64,000 nucleotides of DNA from Kriegella sp965368185 (lineage in GTDB: Bacteria; Bacteroidota; Bacteroidia; Flavobacteriales; Flavobacteriaceae): positions 15,175 to 79,174 of the forward strand of contig CBDULZ010000011.1 of NCBI GenBank assembly GCA_965368185.1. Reading direction: 5' to 3'. The notes beneath the pieces were generated by a model, which saw only the letters and a list, made by a program, of their open reading frames with translations, had not been told where the DNA came from and made no database searches. A program made the translations under genes and the position numbers. Below are positions 10,026 to 17,984 of this stretch, in pieces; positions within the stretch are counted from its first letter, which is position 1; each line of letters begins with the position of its first letter.

Positions 10026-10661
10026 CTAGAAAAAAGTCTCTTCCACCATAATACAAAGAGCATGGTATACGGGCAAGTGGTATTCCTGTACCGTCGCCGT
10101 ACTGGTCGCGGGGACGCAAACCGCCACATCACACAAAGATTTGATCTTGCCTCCCGTTTCACCAAGCAAACCAACCACTTTCATACCCAAGGCCTTTGCA
10201 GTAATGCAGGCATCCAAAACATTGACGGAATTCCCCGAAGTGCTAATAGCCAATAGTACGTCATTCTTTCGACCATAACCCAACACTTGTTGTGCAAAAA
10301 TGAAATCACCTCCAATGTCATTTGAAATTGCGGAAATCAAACCACCATGGGCATTCAATGAGATAGCCGGCAATCCTCTTTCTAATTTCGAAGCCAATAA
10401 TGTTCCCCTCTCCCCAGAGCTTTCTCGAAGTTCTTTTTCAAATTCGGCGGTAACCGGACGTTTTTTGGAAAATCTTTTCATCAACTCCCCGACAATATGA
10501 TCCGAGTCGGAAGCACTGCCCCCATTACCACAGACCAATAACTTGCCATCATTTTGATAACATTCCACTAATACTTCACCCGCGTCTTTTACCGATTCTT
10601 CACAGGTATGAAGTGCTGGATAGCGTTGTATTAGATTTTCGACTATTGTTTCTAGGTTCAT
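10026..10661 (-). CDS. SIS-domain sugar-phosphate isomerase, GmhA-like
   Basis: A 211-residue cytoplasmic SIS protein. It has the phosphosugar loop VCGNGGSASDSDHIVGELMKRF-like segment near residue 45, AISTSGNSVNVL, and a C-terminal QEYHLPVYHALC segment. These match phosphoheptose isomerase (sedoheptulose-7-phosphate isomerase, GmhA), including the conserved E and H in the final helix. An insert after the first motif (KRPVTAEFEKELRESSGERG) is seen in the DiaA/GmhA-like group. No other heptose genes are nearby. In this sugar operon, beside a ROK kinase, it may isomerise a different keto/aldo sugar phosphate, so true heptose function is uncertain. Confidence 0.8.
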   Translation of the reverse strand: MNLETIVENLIQRYPALHTCEESVKDAGEVLVECYQNDGKLLVCGNGGSASDSDHIVGELMKRFSKKRPVTAEFEKELRESSGERGTLLASKLERGLPAISLNAHGGLISAISNDIGGDFIFAQQVLGYGRKNDVLLAISTSGNSVNVLDACITAKALGMKVVGLLGETGGKIKSLCDVAVCVPATSTATVQEYHLPVYHALCIMVEETFF

Positions 10662-10719
10662 ATTTGGCTTCTTATATTTTACCCTGAGGGTGTATGTTAA
10701 TTTCTATTTGTTCTTTTAT

Positions 10720-11703
10720 TTATTGCATGGCCACACCTAGCGCCGCATAATCCCCAATTGTATCACCTAATTTGGCAGGTAAAATACGACATACTTCAAG
10801 CGCTTCAGGAATTGCTTCTTTTTCGAGCACTTCATAAACCAACGGTTTTAACAGTGCTTCATTTCTAGCATAAATACTACCAATGACAATACATTCAGGA
10901 TTTAAAGTGTCAACAAGTATGGCCAATGCCTTCCCGAGATACTCCGCAGAAATTTTTACAATTTCCAGTGCCACCTGATCGCCTTGTAGCGCCGCCATAA
11001 AAACCGATTTGGCTGTAATGGTATCGATACCATCCGTTGATGGGCAAAATTCAACGGGATTATTGTTTTTTAGTTTATGAGCTACGGTACTTTTCGCCAA
11101 GCGCGCAATGCCACCACCACTGCAAAAACCTTCAAAAGACCCCGCTTTGCCAAAACCGACGGGTCCGTCATCTGCCAAACGAAGATGTCCCACTTCTCCC
11201 CCAAGGTCATTGGTGCCCGAATATATTTTACCATTCAGTATAAGTCCGGCACCCATTCCTGTTCCGAAAGTTAAAAATATCATGTTCTCGGTTCCTACCC
11301 CTGCCCCCATCATCCATTCAGCTAGCGCACAGGCATTGGCATCGTTTTGTATGGCAACATCAATTCCGAATTCTTTCTCAAGAATGGCAACAATAGGAAT
11401 ATCGTCCCAGCCCGGTAAATTTGGCGGCGACTTTATCAATCCTTTTTTAGAATTAAGCGGGCCACCGCAACTTATTCCGATTTTTACCAGCTTTTTACGA
11501 TCGTACTTTTTGAACAGCTGATGTATATGACGTTTAAATTCATTTATGATTACTGTAGGACCACGTGCCACTTTTGTGTCAAAAAACACTTTCTCATAAA
11601 TATTGAAATCTTCGTCGCCCAATACTACGGCGCATTTGGTGCCACCTATATCTAAGCCTATATAGAAAGCCAATGGTTCTTTGAATTGAGGTTGGTCCAT
11701 CAT
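10720..11703 (-). CDS. ROK family sugar kinase lacking the zinc cysteines
   Basis: A 327-residue cytoplasmic kinase. The phosphate-binding GLDIGGTK lies at residues 16-23, the catalytic aspartate is D121 in QNDAN, a GTGMGAG motif follows, and GGEVGH (E170, H173) holds the substrate and zinc histidine. The usual ROK zinc motif CxCGxxGCxE is replaced by PVGFGKAGSFE (181-191): the first cysteines are gone, while E191 remains. Two start ATGs are adjacent (11703 and 11700). It lies between the glycoside hydrolase and SIS genes and is likely to phosphorylate the imported hexose (glucose, mannose or N-acetyl sugar). Compare the second ROK kinase at 34367, which keeps all the cysteines. Confidence 0.85.
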   Translation of the reverse strand: MMDQPQFKEPLAFYIGLDIGGTKCAVVLGDEDFNIYEKVFFDTKVARGPTVIINEFKRHIHQLFKKYDRKKLVKIGISCGGPLNSKKGLIKSPPNLPGWDDIPIVAILEKEFGIDVAIQNDANACALAEWMMGAGVGTENMIFLTFGTGMGAGLILNGKIYSGTNDLGGEVGHLRLADDGPVGFGKAGSFEGFCSGGGIARLAKSTVAHKLKNNNPVEFCPSTDGIDTITAKSVFMAALQGDQVALEIVKISAEYLGKALAILVDTLNPECIVIGSIYARNEALLKPLVYEVLEKEAIPEALEVCRILPAKLGDTIGDYAALGVAMQ

Positions 11704-11770
11704 TTATTTCGTATCGTTTCGCTTAAATTACTAGAAACAGTATCCTAAAAAATTCTTCGAGATTACCGCT

Positions 11771-14101
11771 CTATTGTCTTAATATCCATACGTCGGTAAC
11801 CCTAGATTGTTTTCTCCAATTCAAATGCTCCTCATCGGGTTTGTCAAAAGTTATTTTTAATTTTCCATCTTGAATCAGATTTTTTGGAAGGGGAAATTCC
11901 TTAAATTGTTCAAACCCCTTTTCATATTTGGTAGGTTTCAATCGCTGGCCATTGGCCCTCAAAAGTGCCTCTCCATAACCTGACACACGTATGAGATAGT
12001 CTGCGTCGGTATCAAGTTCGTCATATTCCAAGGTAGGTGTAAATTGAAATAGTTGGGTGGATAACCGCTTTCTGTTTACGCCATCATTTTCCCATAAATA
12101 ATCAATGGCATCGTCAGTTTCGGAAGTCACATGTTCGGCATCTGCGCTCGAAATGTTATCGTAAAAACTACCTTCACCGGGGAACTCATAAGTTCTTATA
12201 AATTCAAGTCTGGCTAATTTTTCTTTTTCAGTGGGAAGTTTTTTTACCTTTTCAAATTCATCTTCGAGCCACCATCTATTATTTAATGGGTAATCTATAA
12301 AGTCAAGAATAGCACCACGTTCCGCACTACGGGCATTATACTTCGGCACACTGGTCTGTGCCCCAATGGAGTGAAACAGCGCCTCGGTATATTCAACAAC
12401 TTTCTGTTTTAAATCTTGGGCGACCAACTCGGTATCCGCTTTTTCTAAATAGACGAGTGCCCCATTTATGGCTTGCTCCACTCCAACTGTAGGGGCATCG
12501 GCAAGAACTTCATAGGCTTTTGATTCTAAATCTTCCTCATAGGCCAGCCTTTCCTTTATATAGGCGTCGTAATAAGCTCGCATTACCAATTGTTGCCATC
12601 TCCAATTATCGGTCAATTCCGGGTGGCGGGTTTCCATCTGTTGCCAAAGGGTCAAGGTTTCTGTAATAACTTCATTGCCTAAGGCCGGGCCTACCCAATT
12701 TTGTTCCAAAGCAAAAATCCCTTTTGCAGCTTCTTCGGCAACTTTTGGTCCGAAGAAAAACTGGCAATACTCAAAAATGATATCATGTACATCTTGATCG
12801 GAATCCCAGCCCAATTGGCTCCATACTACTTTATTTACATCATCGTGAGAGCCATCGGAATAGGTAATAAAACCATCGGTATAGCCAATATCCTTTTTAA
12901 ACAGCTTGGTATATTGAAGCGGTTGCGGATTACAGGGTTCTCGCCCCAAGGTCAAAGCAAACGCTTGGTCCCATCGCTCTACTGGATAGTGACATCGTAC
13001 CGTATGGGTTATGTCGGGATAAAAACGGTGTAAATACTTCTTAGGTAAAAGTTCACGTTCTAAGGCTATAGGCGGACTGCTTGGCCCATATACAAGTCCC
13101 GTAAGCCAATCAGGGTTTTCGATCTTTAGGTATTCAAAAAAATAAGTCACTTTTTCTTCATTGAAACCTTGTAACGATACCCATATTCCCGCATCGGGAT
13201 GGTATTTTTTTAATAGTACGGATAAATCTTTGAGATAAGGTATCAATTTGGACGGATGGTTTTCACCCGGGTCACCGCCAGGAACAAATACACCGTCAAG
13301 TCTTGGGCATCGGGCGTAAAATGCCTCTTGTTCGTCTAAGCCTTCCTGGTGCGCATTAGGGACATTTAAGTCATGTGGAGCGGGTGTCCAAACCCAATAA
13401 TCGGCATCATATTTTTCGCAAATTTCACTCAATCGGACCTCCATTTCCTGAGGGTTCACTTTAAAATGGACACTAGAGGAAGGCTCTTGAAAGGGAATAT
13501 TTTCAAAACTATTAGCACCAAAAAGTACTTGTTCACGAAAATGCTGATCGAATTGGTCGACCGTCCATGCATCCCAAGAATTTGCAGTATCGCGATACCC
13601 AAATTGATGGCCGCGAAGTGCATATTCAGGAGCGGAAACTACGTTAAAATCATTAGCAACTTTTATTTGTCCGGATTCCATTTTAGCAATTCGAAGCAAT
13701 TTGCCAATACCGTAGAGTACACCCCGGGAATCGGCCCCGATAATCCATAAAACATTCCTTTTTCCATCTTGTTCATGGAAAATGCGATAGCCTTCTTTTT
13801 TAATTGGGGTACTATCGGCATCTTTTGTACCGGGAACCTCTCTACCAAATACATCGGTATCGCTCTGTAAGGCAAGGGCAATCGTAGTATTGGAACTCCA
13901 ATCGTTTGCTATGTCAAGCTCAATGGTAGTGCGTTTTTCAATTTCTTCGACCAACACGGTTCCGGCGGTTTCATGGATGGGATTTTCAATTCCCTTGGAA
14001 ACCAAAATTTTTGACTTTGACAGGTCTAAACTGTCTTTGGCCTGTTCGGCACAGGAGAAACTCAAACCCAATAGCAGGAAAAATAATATCACTCTTGACA
14101 T
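11771..14101 (-). CDS. Lipoprotein glycoside hydrolase, GH67/GH115/GH20-like architecture
   Basis: A 776-residue lipoprotein (lipobox SFSC, C17). Residues about 25-135 resemble the small alpha/beta domain that precedes the barrel in GH20, GH67 and GH115 enzymes, including GADSRGVLYGIGKLLRI. A TIM-barrel-like region follows (about 140-480), with WVWTPAPHDLNVP, DGVFVPGGDPGENHP and GFITYSDGSHDDVNK rich in acidic and aromatic residues. A helical part and a beta-rich tail close it. I could not place it in one family. Alpha-glucuronidase-like or hexosaminidase-like activity are both possible. Position in the operon, between a SUMF1-like gene and a ROK kinase, supports glycan cleavage at the cell surface. 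Confidence 0.65.
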   Translation of the reverse strand: MSRVILFFLLLGLSFSCAEQAKDSLDLSKSKILVSKGIENPIHETAGTVLVEEIEKRTTIELDIANDWSSNTTIALALQSDTDVFGREVPGTKDADSTPIKKEGYRIFHEQDGKRNVLWIIGADSRGVLYGIGKLLRIAKMESGQIKVANDFNVVSAPEYALRGHQFGYRDTANSWDAWTVDQFDQHFREQVLFGANSFENIPFQEPSSSVHFKVNPQEMEVRLSEICEKYDADYWVWTPAPHDLNVPNAHQEGLDEQEAFYARCPRLDGVFVPGGDPGENHPSKLIPYLKDLSVLLKKYHPDAGIWVSLQGFNEEKVTYFFEYLKIENPDWLTGLVYGPSSPPIALERELLPKKYLHRFYPDITHTVRCHYPVERWDQAFALTLGREPCNPQPLQYTKLFKKDIGYTDGFITYSDGSHDDVNKVVWSQLGWDSDQDVHDIIFEYCQFFFGPKVAEEAAKGIFALEQNWVGPALGNEVITETLTLWQQMETRHPELTDNWRWQQLVMRAYYDAYIKERLAYEEDLESKAYEVLADAPTVGVEQAINGALVYLEKADTELVAQDLKQKVVEYTEALFHSIGAQTSVPKYNARSAERGAILDFIDYPLNNRWWLEDEFEKVKKLPTEKEKLARLEFIRTYEFPGEGSFYDNISSADAEHVTSETDDAIDYLWENDGVNRKRLSTQLFQFTPTLEYDELDTDADYLIRVSGYGEALLRANGQRLKPTKYEKGFEQFKEFPLPKNLIQDGKLKITFDKPDEEHLNWRKQSRVTDVWILRQ

Positions 14102-14127
14102 TGTTCTTTTTTTTGAATTATCGGTTC

Positions 14128-14832
14128 CTATTTCTTTTCAATATCCAAAACACACCTAAACCCAACCGGATAATTGCTGATTTTTTCCGGTAGTACGTAG
14201 TAGCGTTGAGAGGTTCGAATAAACGAATGGTTATTAAAATTAGAGCCACCCCGCATCACTTTATATTTTTCACCATACTCTTTCATAGGAACCTTATTGC
14301 CCGGATAGGGCTTATACCAATCGGACGTCCATTCCCAAACACCTCCGGCCATATCAAAGCAACCGTAAGGACTCGCTGGTTTGGCAATCGAAGTTCCCCT
14401 TGTACTTTTTTGATCCCAAATAACATAGGTATTGTCATAGGTGTTGCCCCAAGGAAAAACACGGCCATCGACGCCCCTTGCCGCCTTTTCCCACTCCTTT
14501 TCGGTGGGCAGTCGCTTTCCGGCCCATTCAGCATATGCATTGGCTTGAGACCAAGTAACAATTGCAGCATTATCTTTTTTTGAAGTTGGAAAGTTAAAAT
14601 TGGAATCAAATTCAGCAAACTGCGCATTGCTTATCTCATACTTGTCTATAAAAAAAGCCTCCGTATACATAATTTGTTGGGGCCGCTCATCAGGATCGCC
14701 ATATTTGCTTCCCATAATGAACCCACCAGCCTCCACTAAAACCATATCTTCTGGTGGCTCTTCATTTCCACTTTGTGAAAATAGAGCTGTAGTACTAATT
14801 AAAACTATAAGGGTGTTAATAAATATTTTCAT
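14128..14832 (-). CDS. SUMF1/FGE-fold exported protein without catalytic cysteines
   Basis: A 234-residue protein with a signal peptide (about 1-20, ending LFSQ) and a single formylglycine-generating-enzyme fold: MVLVEAGGFIMGS, EISNAQFAEF, GKRLPTEKEWEKAARG, FPWGN, GCFDMAGGVWEWTSDWY, VMRGGSNFNN and a final GFRC. Real sulfatase-activating FGE has a cysteine pair in the segment just after RGGS. Here that segment (SNFNNHSFIRTSQRYY) has none, and the only cysteines are C158 and C227. It is therefore unlikely to make formylglycine. Similar non-catalytic SUMF1 domains serve as binding or structural modules. It sits 26 nt before the glycoside hydrolase gene and 15 nt after toroid gene C. Confidence 0.82.
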   Translation of the reverse strand: MKIFINTLIVLISTTALFSQSGNEEPPEDMVLVEAGGFIMGSKYGDPDERPQQIMYTEAFFIDKYEISNAQFAEFDSNFNFPTSKKDNAAIVTWSQANAYAEWAGKRLPTEKEWEKAARGVDGRVFPWGNTYDNTYVIWDQKSTRGTSIAKPASPYGCFDMAGGVWEWTSDWYKPYPGNKVPMKEYGEKYKVMRGGSNFNNHSFIRTSQRYYVLPEKISNYPVGFRCVLDIEKK

Positions 14833-14847
14833 TCTTATGATTTCAAT

Positions 14848-16071
14848 TTACCATTTTTCATCTATTATACCATAGTATCTTCCGAACCAATAGTTACGGA
14901 TCATGGCCGCGGCTGTGCGCTCTTCTTCCGATTTTACTTTTTTGAAGCTTCCATTTTTTTGTGGAATGTTGAACTCTTTCATTTGACGTTCGAATCCCCA
15001 CATATCTTTAATGGCCTGTTTTTTCTCTTCGGTCATAATATCTTCACCTGTGAGCACTTTATAGACCATAACGAACCAAATGGAGCTTTCAAAAGTGAAA
15101 TCGATATCCTTCCAATCGAACCAGTGGCGGTTCAAATTCATTCTGTATTTGTTCAAAAGGTCCGTATCATCCTCAAAACGCATCAGCATGTAAAGAGAAC
15201 GTGCGGCATGGTAGTCATCCCCAACATTCCTCCACTCTTCAGGAAATAGAATCTTAGAATTAATTTGATGGTCATCGTAATGATAACGGTCAATAAGCAT
15301 ATGGTAAGCAGCATTAAAACGTTCCTTACCTGTTATACGATGTGTAACCTTAAGTGCCGCTAACATTTCTAAAGAATTAAGGGCCTGATGTGGAAGATCA
15401 GGACAAAAGTTGCCCCATAATGTCATTTTGCCATCTAAATCGGTGAGTTTAAAATTATTATCGATTACCCGACCAACAAAACGATCCAATAAACCAGCCG
15501 CCTTTTCTTTGTAGTTCTCGTCGGCGCAAATTTCCCAAAAGGTGCCAACACCGTAAAAAATCGAGGTAAATTTATCCGCGCTTAAATCACCCAACCATCG
15601 GTAACCGGGCATTGATGTAGATTCATGCCACTCATGGTACCACATAACCTCTTCATGCCATAAAGGTTCATCGGTTTGGTTGAAACTACGGGCAACGAGA
15701 CCCTTCACACCTGTTACTTTCTCCAGTTTTAATATGGCTTCAAAAATCTGGTTGGCAATTTTTCTGTCCTTTTCGTCTTTTGTAAGGGCATATTTATGGG
15801 AATAGGCAGCCAACATTTCCGACGTTGGATCTAAGCAGTCGGCCTGAGAGCCTACAATTGGTCTGTCTAGACCTGCCGGAGGAAAAATGACATGTTGCAT
15901 AATCGCGCCTTCATTCCAGTGATTCCCCAACATTAATTTATCAAACATGGCCACTTTCTTATGAAGTGGATCCGTTTTACTAGGAAATGTATTGACGCTT
16001 TGCCCCCATATTTGTAAAGTAACAAATAGGAAACAAAGGAACATTAAATGAAGAGGTAATTTATTTTGCAT
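14848..16071 (-). CDS. Exported helical-toroid protein without propeller (toroid paralogue C)
   Basis: A toroid-only relative of the proteins at 2838 and 5119. From the ATG at 16071 the product is 407 residues; a TTG six nt earlier is also possible. A signal peptide (about 1-24, ending WGQ) is present. It keeps the shared second motif LTDLDGKMTLWGNF (D213) and the closing NYWFGRYYGI. The first motif has changed from SSDE to SADK (D166), so the aspartate is kept and the glutamate lost. The spacing between motifs (47) is the same as in the paralogues. It is the first gene after a terminator hairpin that follows the SusCD pair, so it is probably expressed by read-through. A hydrolase or lyase role is inferred, not shown. 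Confidence 0.78.
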   Translation of the reverse strand: MQNKLPLHLMFLCFLFVTLQIWGQSVNTFPSKTDPLHKKVAMFDKLMLGNHWNEGAIMQHVIFPPAGLDRPIVGSQADCLDPTSEMLAAYSHKYALTKDEKDRKIANQIFEAILKLEKVTGVKGLVARSFNQTDEPLWHEEVMWYHEWHESTSMPGYRWLGDLSADKFTSIFYGVGTFWEICADENYKEKAAGLLDRFVGRVIDNNFKLTDLDGKMTLWGNFCPDLPHQALNSLEMLAALKVTHRITGKERFNAAYHMLIDRYHYDDHQINSKILFPEEWRNVGDDYHAARSLYMLMRFEDDTDLLNKYRMNLNRHWFDWKDIDFTFESSIWFVMVYKVLTGEDIMTEEKKQAIKDMWGFERQMKEFNIPQKNGSFKKVKSEEERTAAAMIRNYWFGRYYGIIDEKW

Positions 16072-16162
16072 ATCCAAAATTTATTCCTTTGATCACTTCA
16101 TACAATAGCCAATATACTTGTGCATATAATGAAGCTACTAATCTCGTGATTACAAGAAAGAA

Positions 16163-16188
16163 AATTACCCGAGTTTCCCCGGGTAATT
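16163..16188 (-). terminator. Hairpin after the first SusD gene
   Basis: A 9-bp inverted repeat AATTACCCG / CGGGTAATT with an 8-nt loop. Read leftward it is followed by TTCTTTCTT. It separates the SusCD transcript from the enzyme genes downstream and probably gives partial termination, which would make SusCD more abundant than the enzymes. Confidence 0.75.
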
Positions 16189-16255
16189 AACAGCTAACTA
16201 ACTCAAATAACAATATATAAAACAATAAAAATCATTCTTTTTAAAAGGAGGAATA

Positions 16256-17950
16256 CTACCATGGGGTAGCTACGCCTTGTAACACCCAAGGCTTAGACCA
16301 CGGTGTATCGTTATCAATATAGCCCGGAACGTCATCGGTATGCGACGTAGTTTCTAAGTTGTTCAGGGCAGAATAATAGTTATCCCTATTCAACGTACTA
16401 TTCTCAGTAGGATACACGAAACGCACTGGAATGACGGTTGATAGTGCAAAGGGACCTGTTTGTAGATCTGGTAAACCAGTGCGTCTCCAATCTAAATAGG
16501 CTTCAGAGGCAGAACTGAAATTGGCAATCCATTTTTGCTCCATAACTTGGGCAAGTGTACCATCAAAAGCTACACCATCGTTATCGATATAATCTGCAAA
16601 TTGGTCTCCGATTCCCCATGTTTCAAACGAGGCTTCAACACCTTTGTTATAATTTCCCTGTGCATCGGAACCCCATCCTTTTAATGCGGCTTCTGCTTTT
16701 AAGAAGCATATCTCGGCATAAGAAAGTACCCTTGCTTTAAGATTAGGGCCAGAGACTGCGTCGAACATAGGGTTCATCAACGAGACATGCACATTGCCCC
16801 CACCTTGTACAGGGTTGGGATTTAAGTTATACGTGTAGGGTTCCGATCCTTGATAGGATACAGGAATACCTACATACACACTACTGGTATCTATCAAACT
16901 TAACCCGGCTAGACGGTCGTCGTACCATGTTGCAGGATCATAAATCTTTAATTCGTTACCTGCGAGGGTTTCTTCGTTGATATACCGAACACCGTCTACT
17001 ACAGTATCATCAGCTCCTCCGGGGACGTCTCCTGCAGGCACCACTTTAATTGGAATTTGGACAGCGTCGAACCATATTGTTCTTCTTGGGTCATCCAATT
17101 CGGCCAGTTTATAGGTAAAGGTGGTACATGGCTTTACGCGTGAAAAATTGGAAGGCGTACCCTGTTGTCCGTTACTAGGTTGGGAATTGCTTGGACTTGT
17201 TCCCAAATATGGAAGGGCGGCTTCCTCATCAACACTGCTGATTAAAGGTTTTGCCAATGTAGACTGTACGCCCGCACCTGCAAACCCTGGATCTTTTTCA
17301 GATAACCTCATGTAATATCTAAGGGCCAAGGAATTGGCATATTTCATCCATTTTTCGGCATCACCCCCAAAAAGAATATCCTGTGTTGAACCAAAAACCT
17401 CTAAACTCCCCATATTTGAGAAAAGCATGGCCGCAGCGGCCTCAAAATCAGCTATCGAACCCTTATAAACCGATTCTTGTGAATCATATACTGGCAAGCT
17501 GATATCTCCGGCACCTTCTAAGGCTTGGGTATAAGGTACATCTCCGTAAAAATCGGCAAGCAGGGCAAAGTTATGTGCCATAAGGATTTTGGCTACGGCT
17601 TCATGAAATTTATAGCCTAATTCCTGCGAACGCTCCAAGGCCAATTTAGCAGTACGTAAATTATTGTAGTAGCCTTCCCAACCACTTCCTTCCCAGTCGT
17701 AATTGTTATTGCCCCAAGAATCTTTTTGCGTATATTGAACAAAGGCCGACAAGGGTTCGCTATACCCCTTGTTTCCAACATCCATGGCCGTCGTTGCCAT
17801 TACTTGTGTTAGTAAAAAGGTAGGATTTCCTTCTTCTAAGTTTACCCCATTGGGGTTCGTATTTATATCGGTGATATCATTGTCGCACGAAGCCGCAAAC
17901 AATACGCACACCACTAAAAATGGTTTAATTAATTTATTTATAGTACTCAT
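16256..17950 (-). CDS. SusD/RagB-like surface glycan-binding lipoprotein (pair 1)
   Basis: A 564-residue lipoprotein (lipobox AASC, C22) with the SusD-like_2 type opening DNDITDINTNPNGV. The helical TPR-like core includes LLADFYGDVPYTQALEG, and the family's C-terminal pattern MEQKWIANFSSASEAYLDWRRTGLP is present. It caps the SusC-like pore encoded 34 nt upstream and binds the oligosaccharide before import. The sequence gives no ligand. A terminator hairpin follows the gene. It is clearly homologous to, but diverged from, the SusD of pair 2, so the two pairs may take different parts of the same glycan. Confidence 0.93.
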   Translation of the reverse strand: MSTINKLIKPFLVVCVLFAASCDNDITDINTNPNGVNLEEGNPTFLLTQVMATTAMDVGNKGYSEPLSAFVQYTQKDSWGNNNYDWEGSGWEGYYNNLRTAKLALERSQELGYKFHEAVAKILMAHNFALLADFYGDVPYTQALEGAGDISLPVYDSQESVYKGSIADFEAAAAMLFSNMGSLEVFGSTQDILFGGDAEKWMKYANSLALRYYMRLSEKDPGFAGAGVQSTLAKPLISSVDEEAALPYLGTSPSNSQPSNGQQGTPSNFSRVKPCTTFTYKLAELDDPRRTIWFDAVQIPIKVVPAGDVPGGADDTVVDGVRYINEETLAGNELKIYDPATWYDDRLAGLSLIDTSSVYVGIPVSYQGSEPYTYNLNPNPVQGGGNVHVSLMNPMFDAVSGPNLKARVLSYAEICFLKAEAALKGWGSDAQGNYNKGVEASFETWGIGDQFADYIDNDGVAFDGTLAQVMEQKWIANFSSASEAYLDWRRTGLPDLQTGPFALSTVIPVRFVYPTENSTLNRDNYYSALNNLETTSHTDDVPGYIDNDTPWSKPWVLQGVATPW

Positions 17951-17984
17951 AATTTTATCGTATTTATTGTTAAACAGCGCTTGC

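Noticed and set aside
13373..13750. Rightward open frames of about 100-150 codons opposite the glycoside hydrolase and other genes
   Set aside because: They lie wholly within strong genes in other frames and show no family motifs.
14128..14832. Sulfatase-activating enzyme (FGE) call
   Set aside because: The SUMF1 fold is clear, but the cysteine pair needed for formylglycine synthesis is missing.
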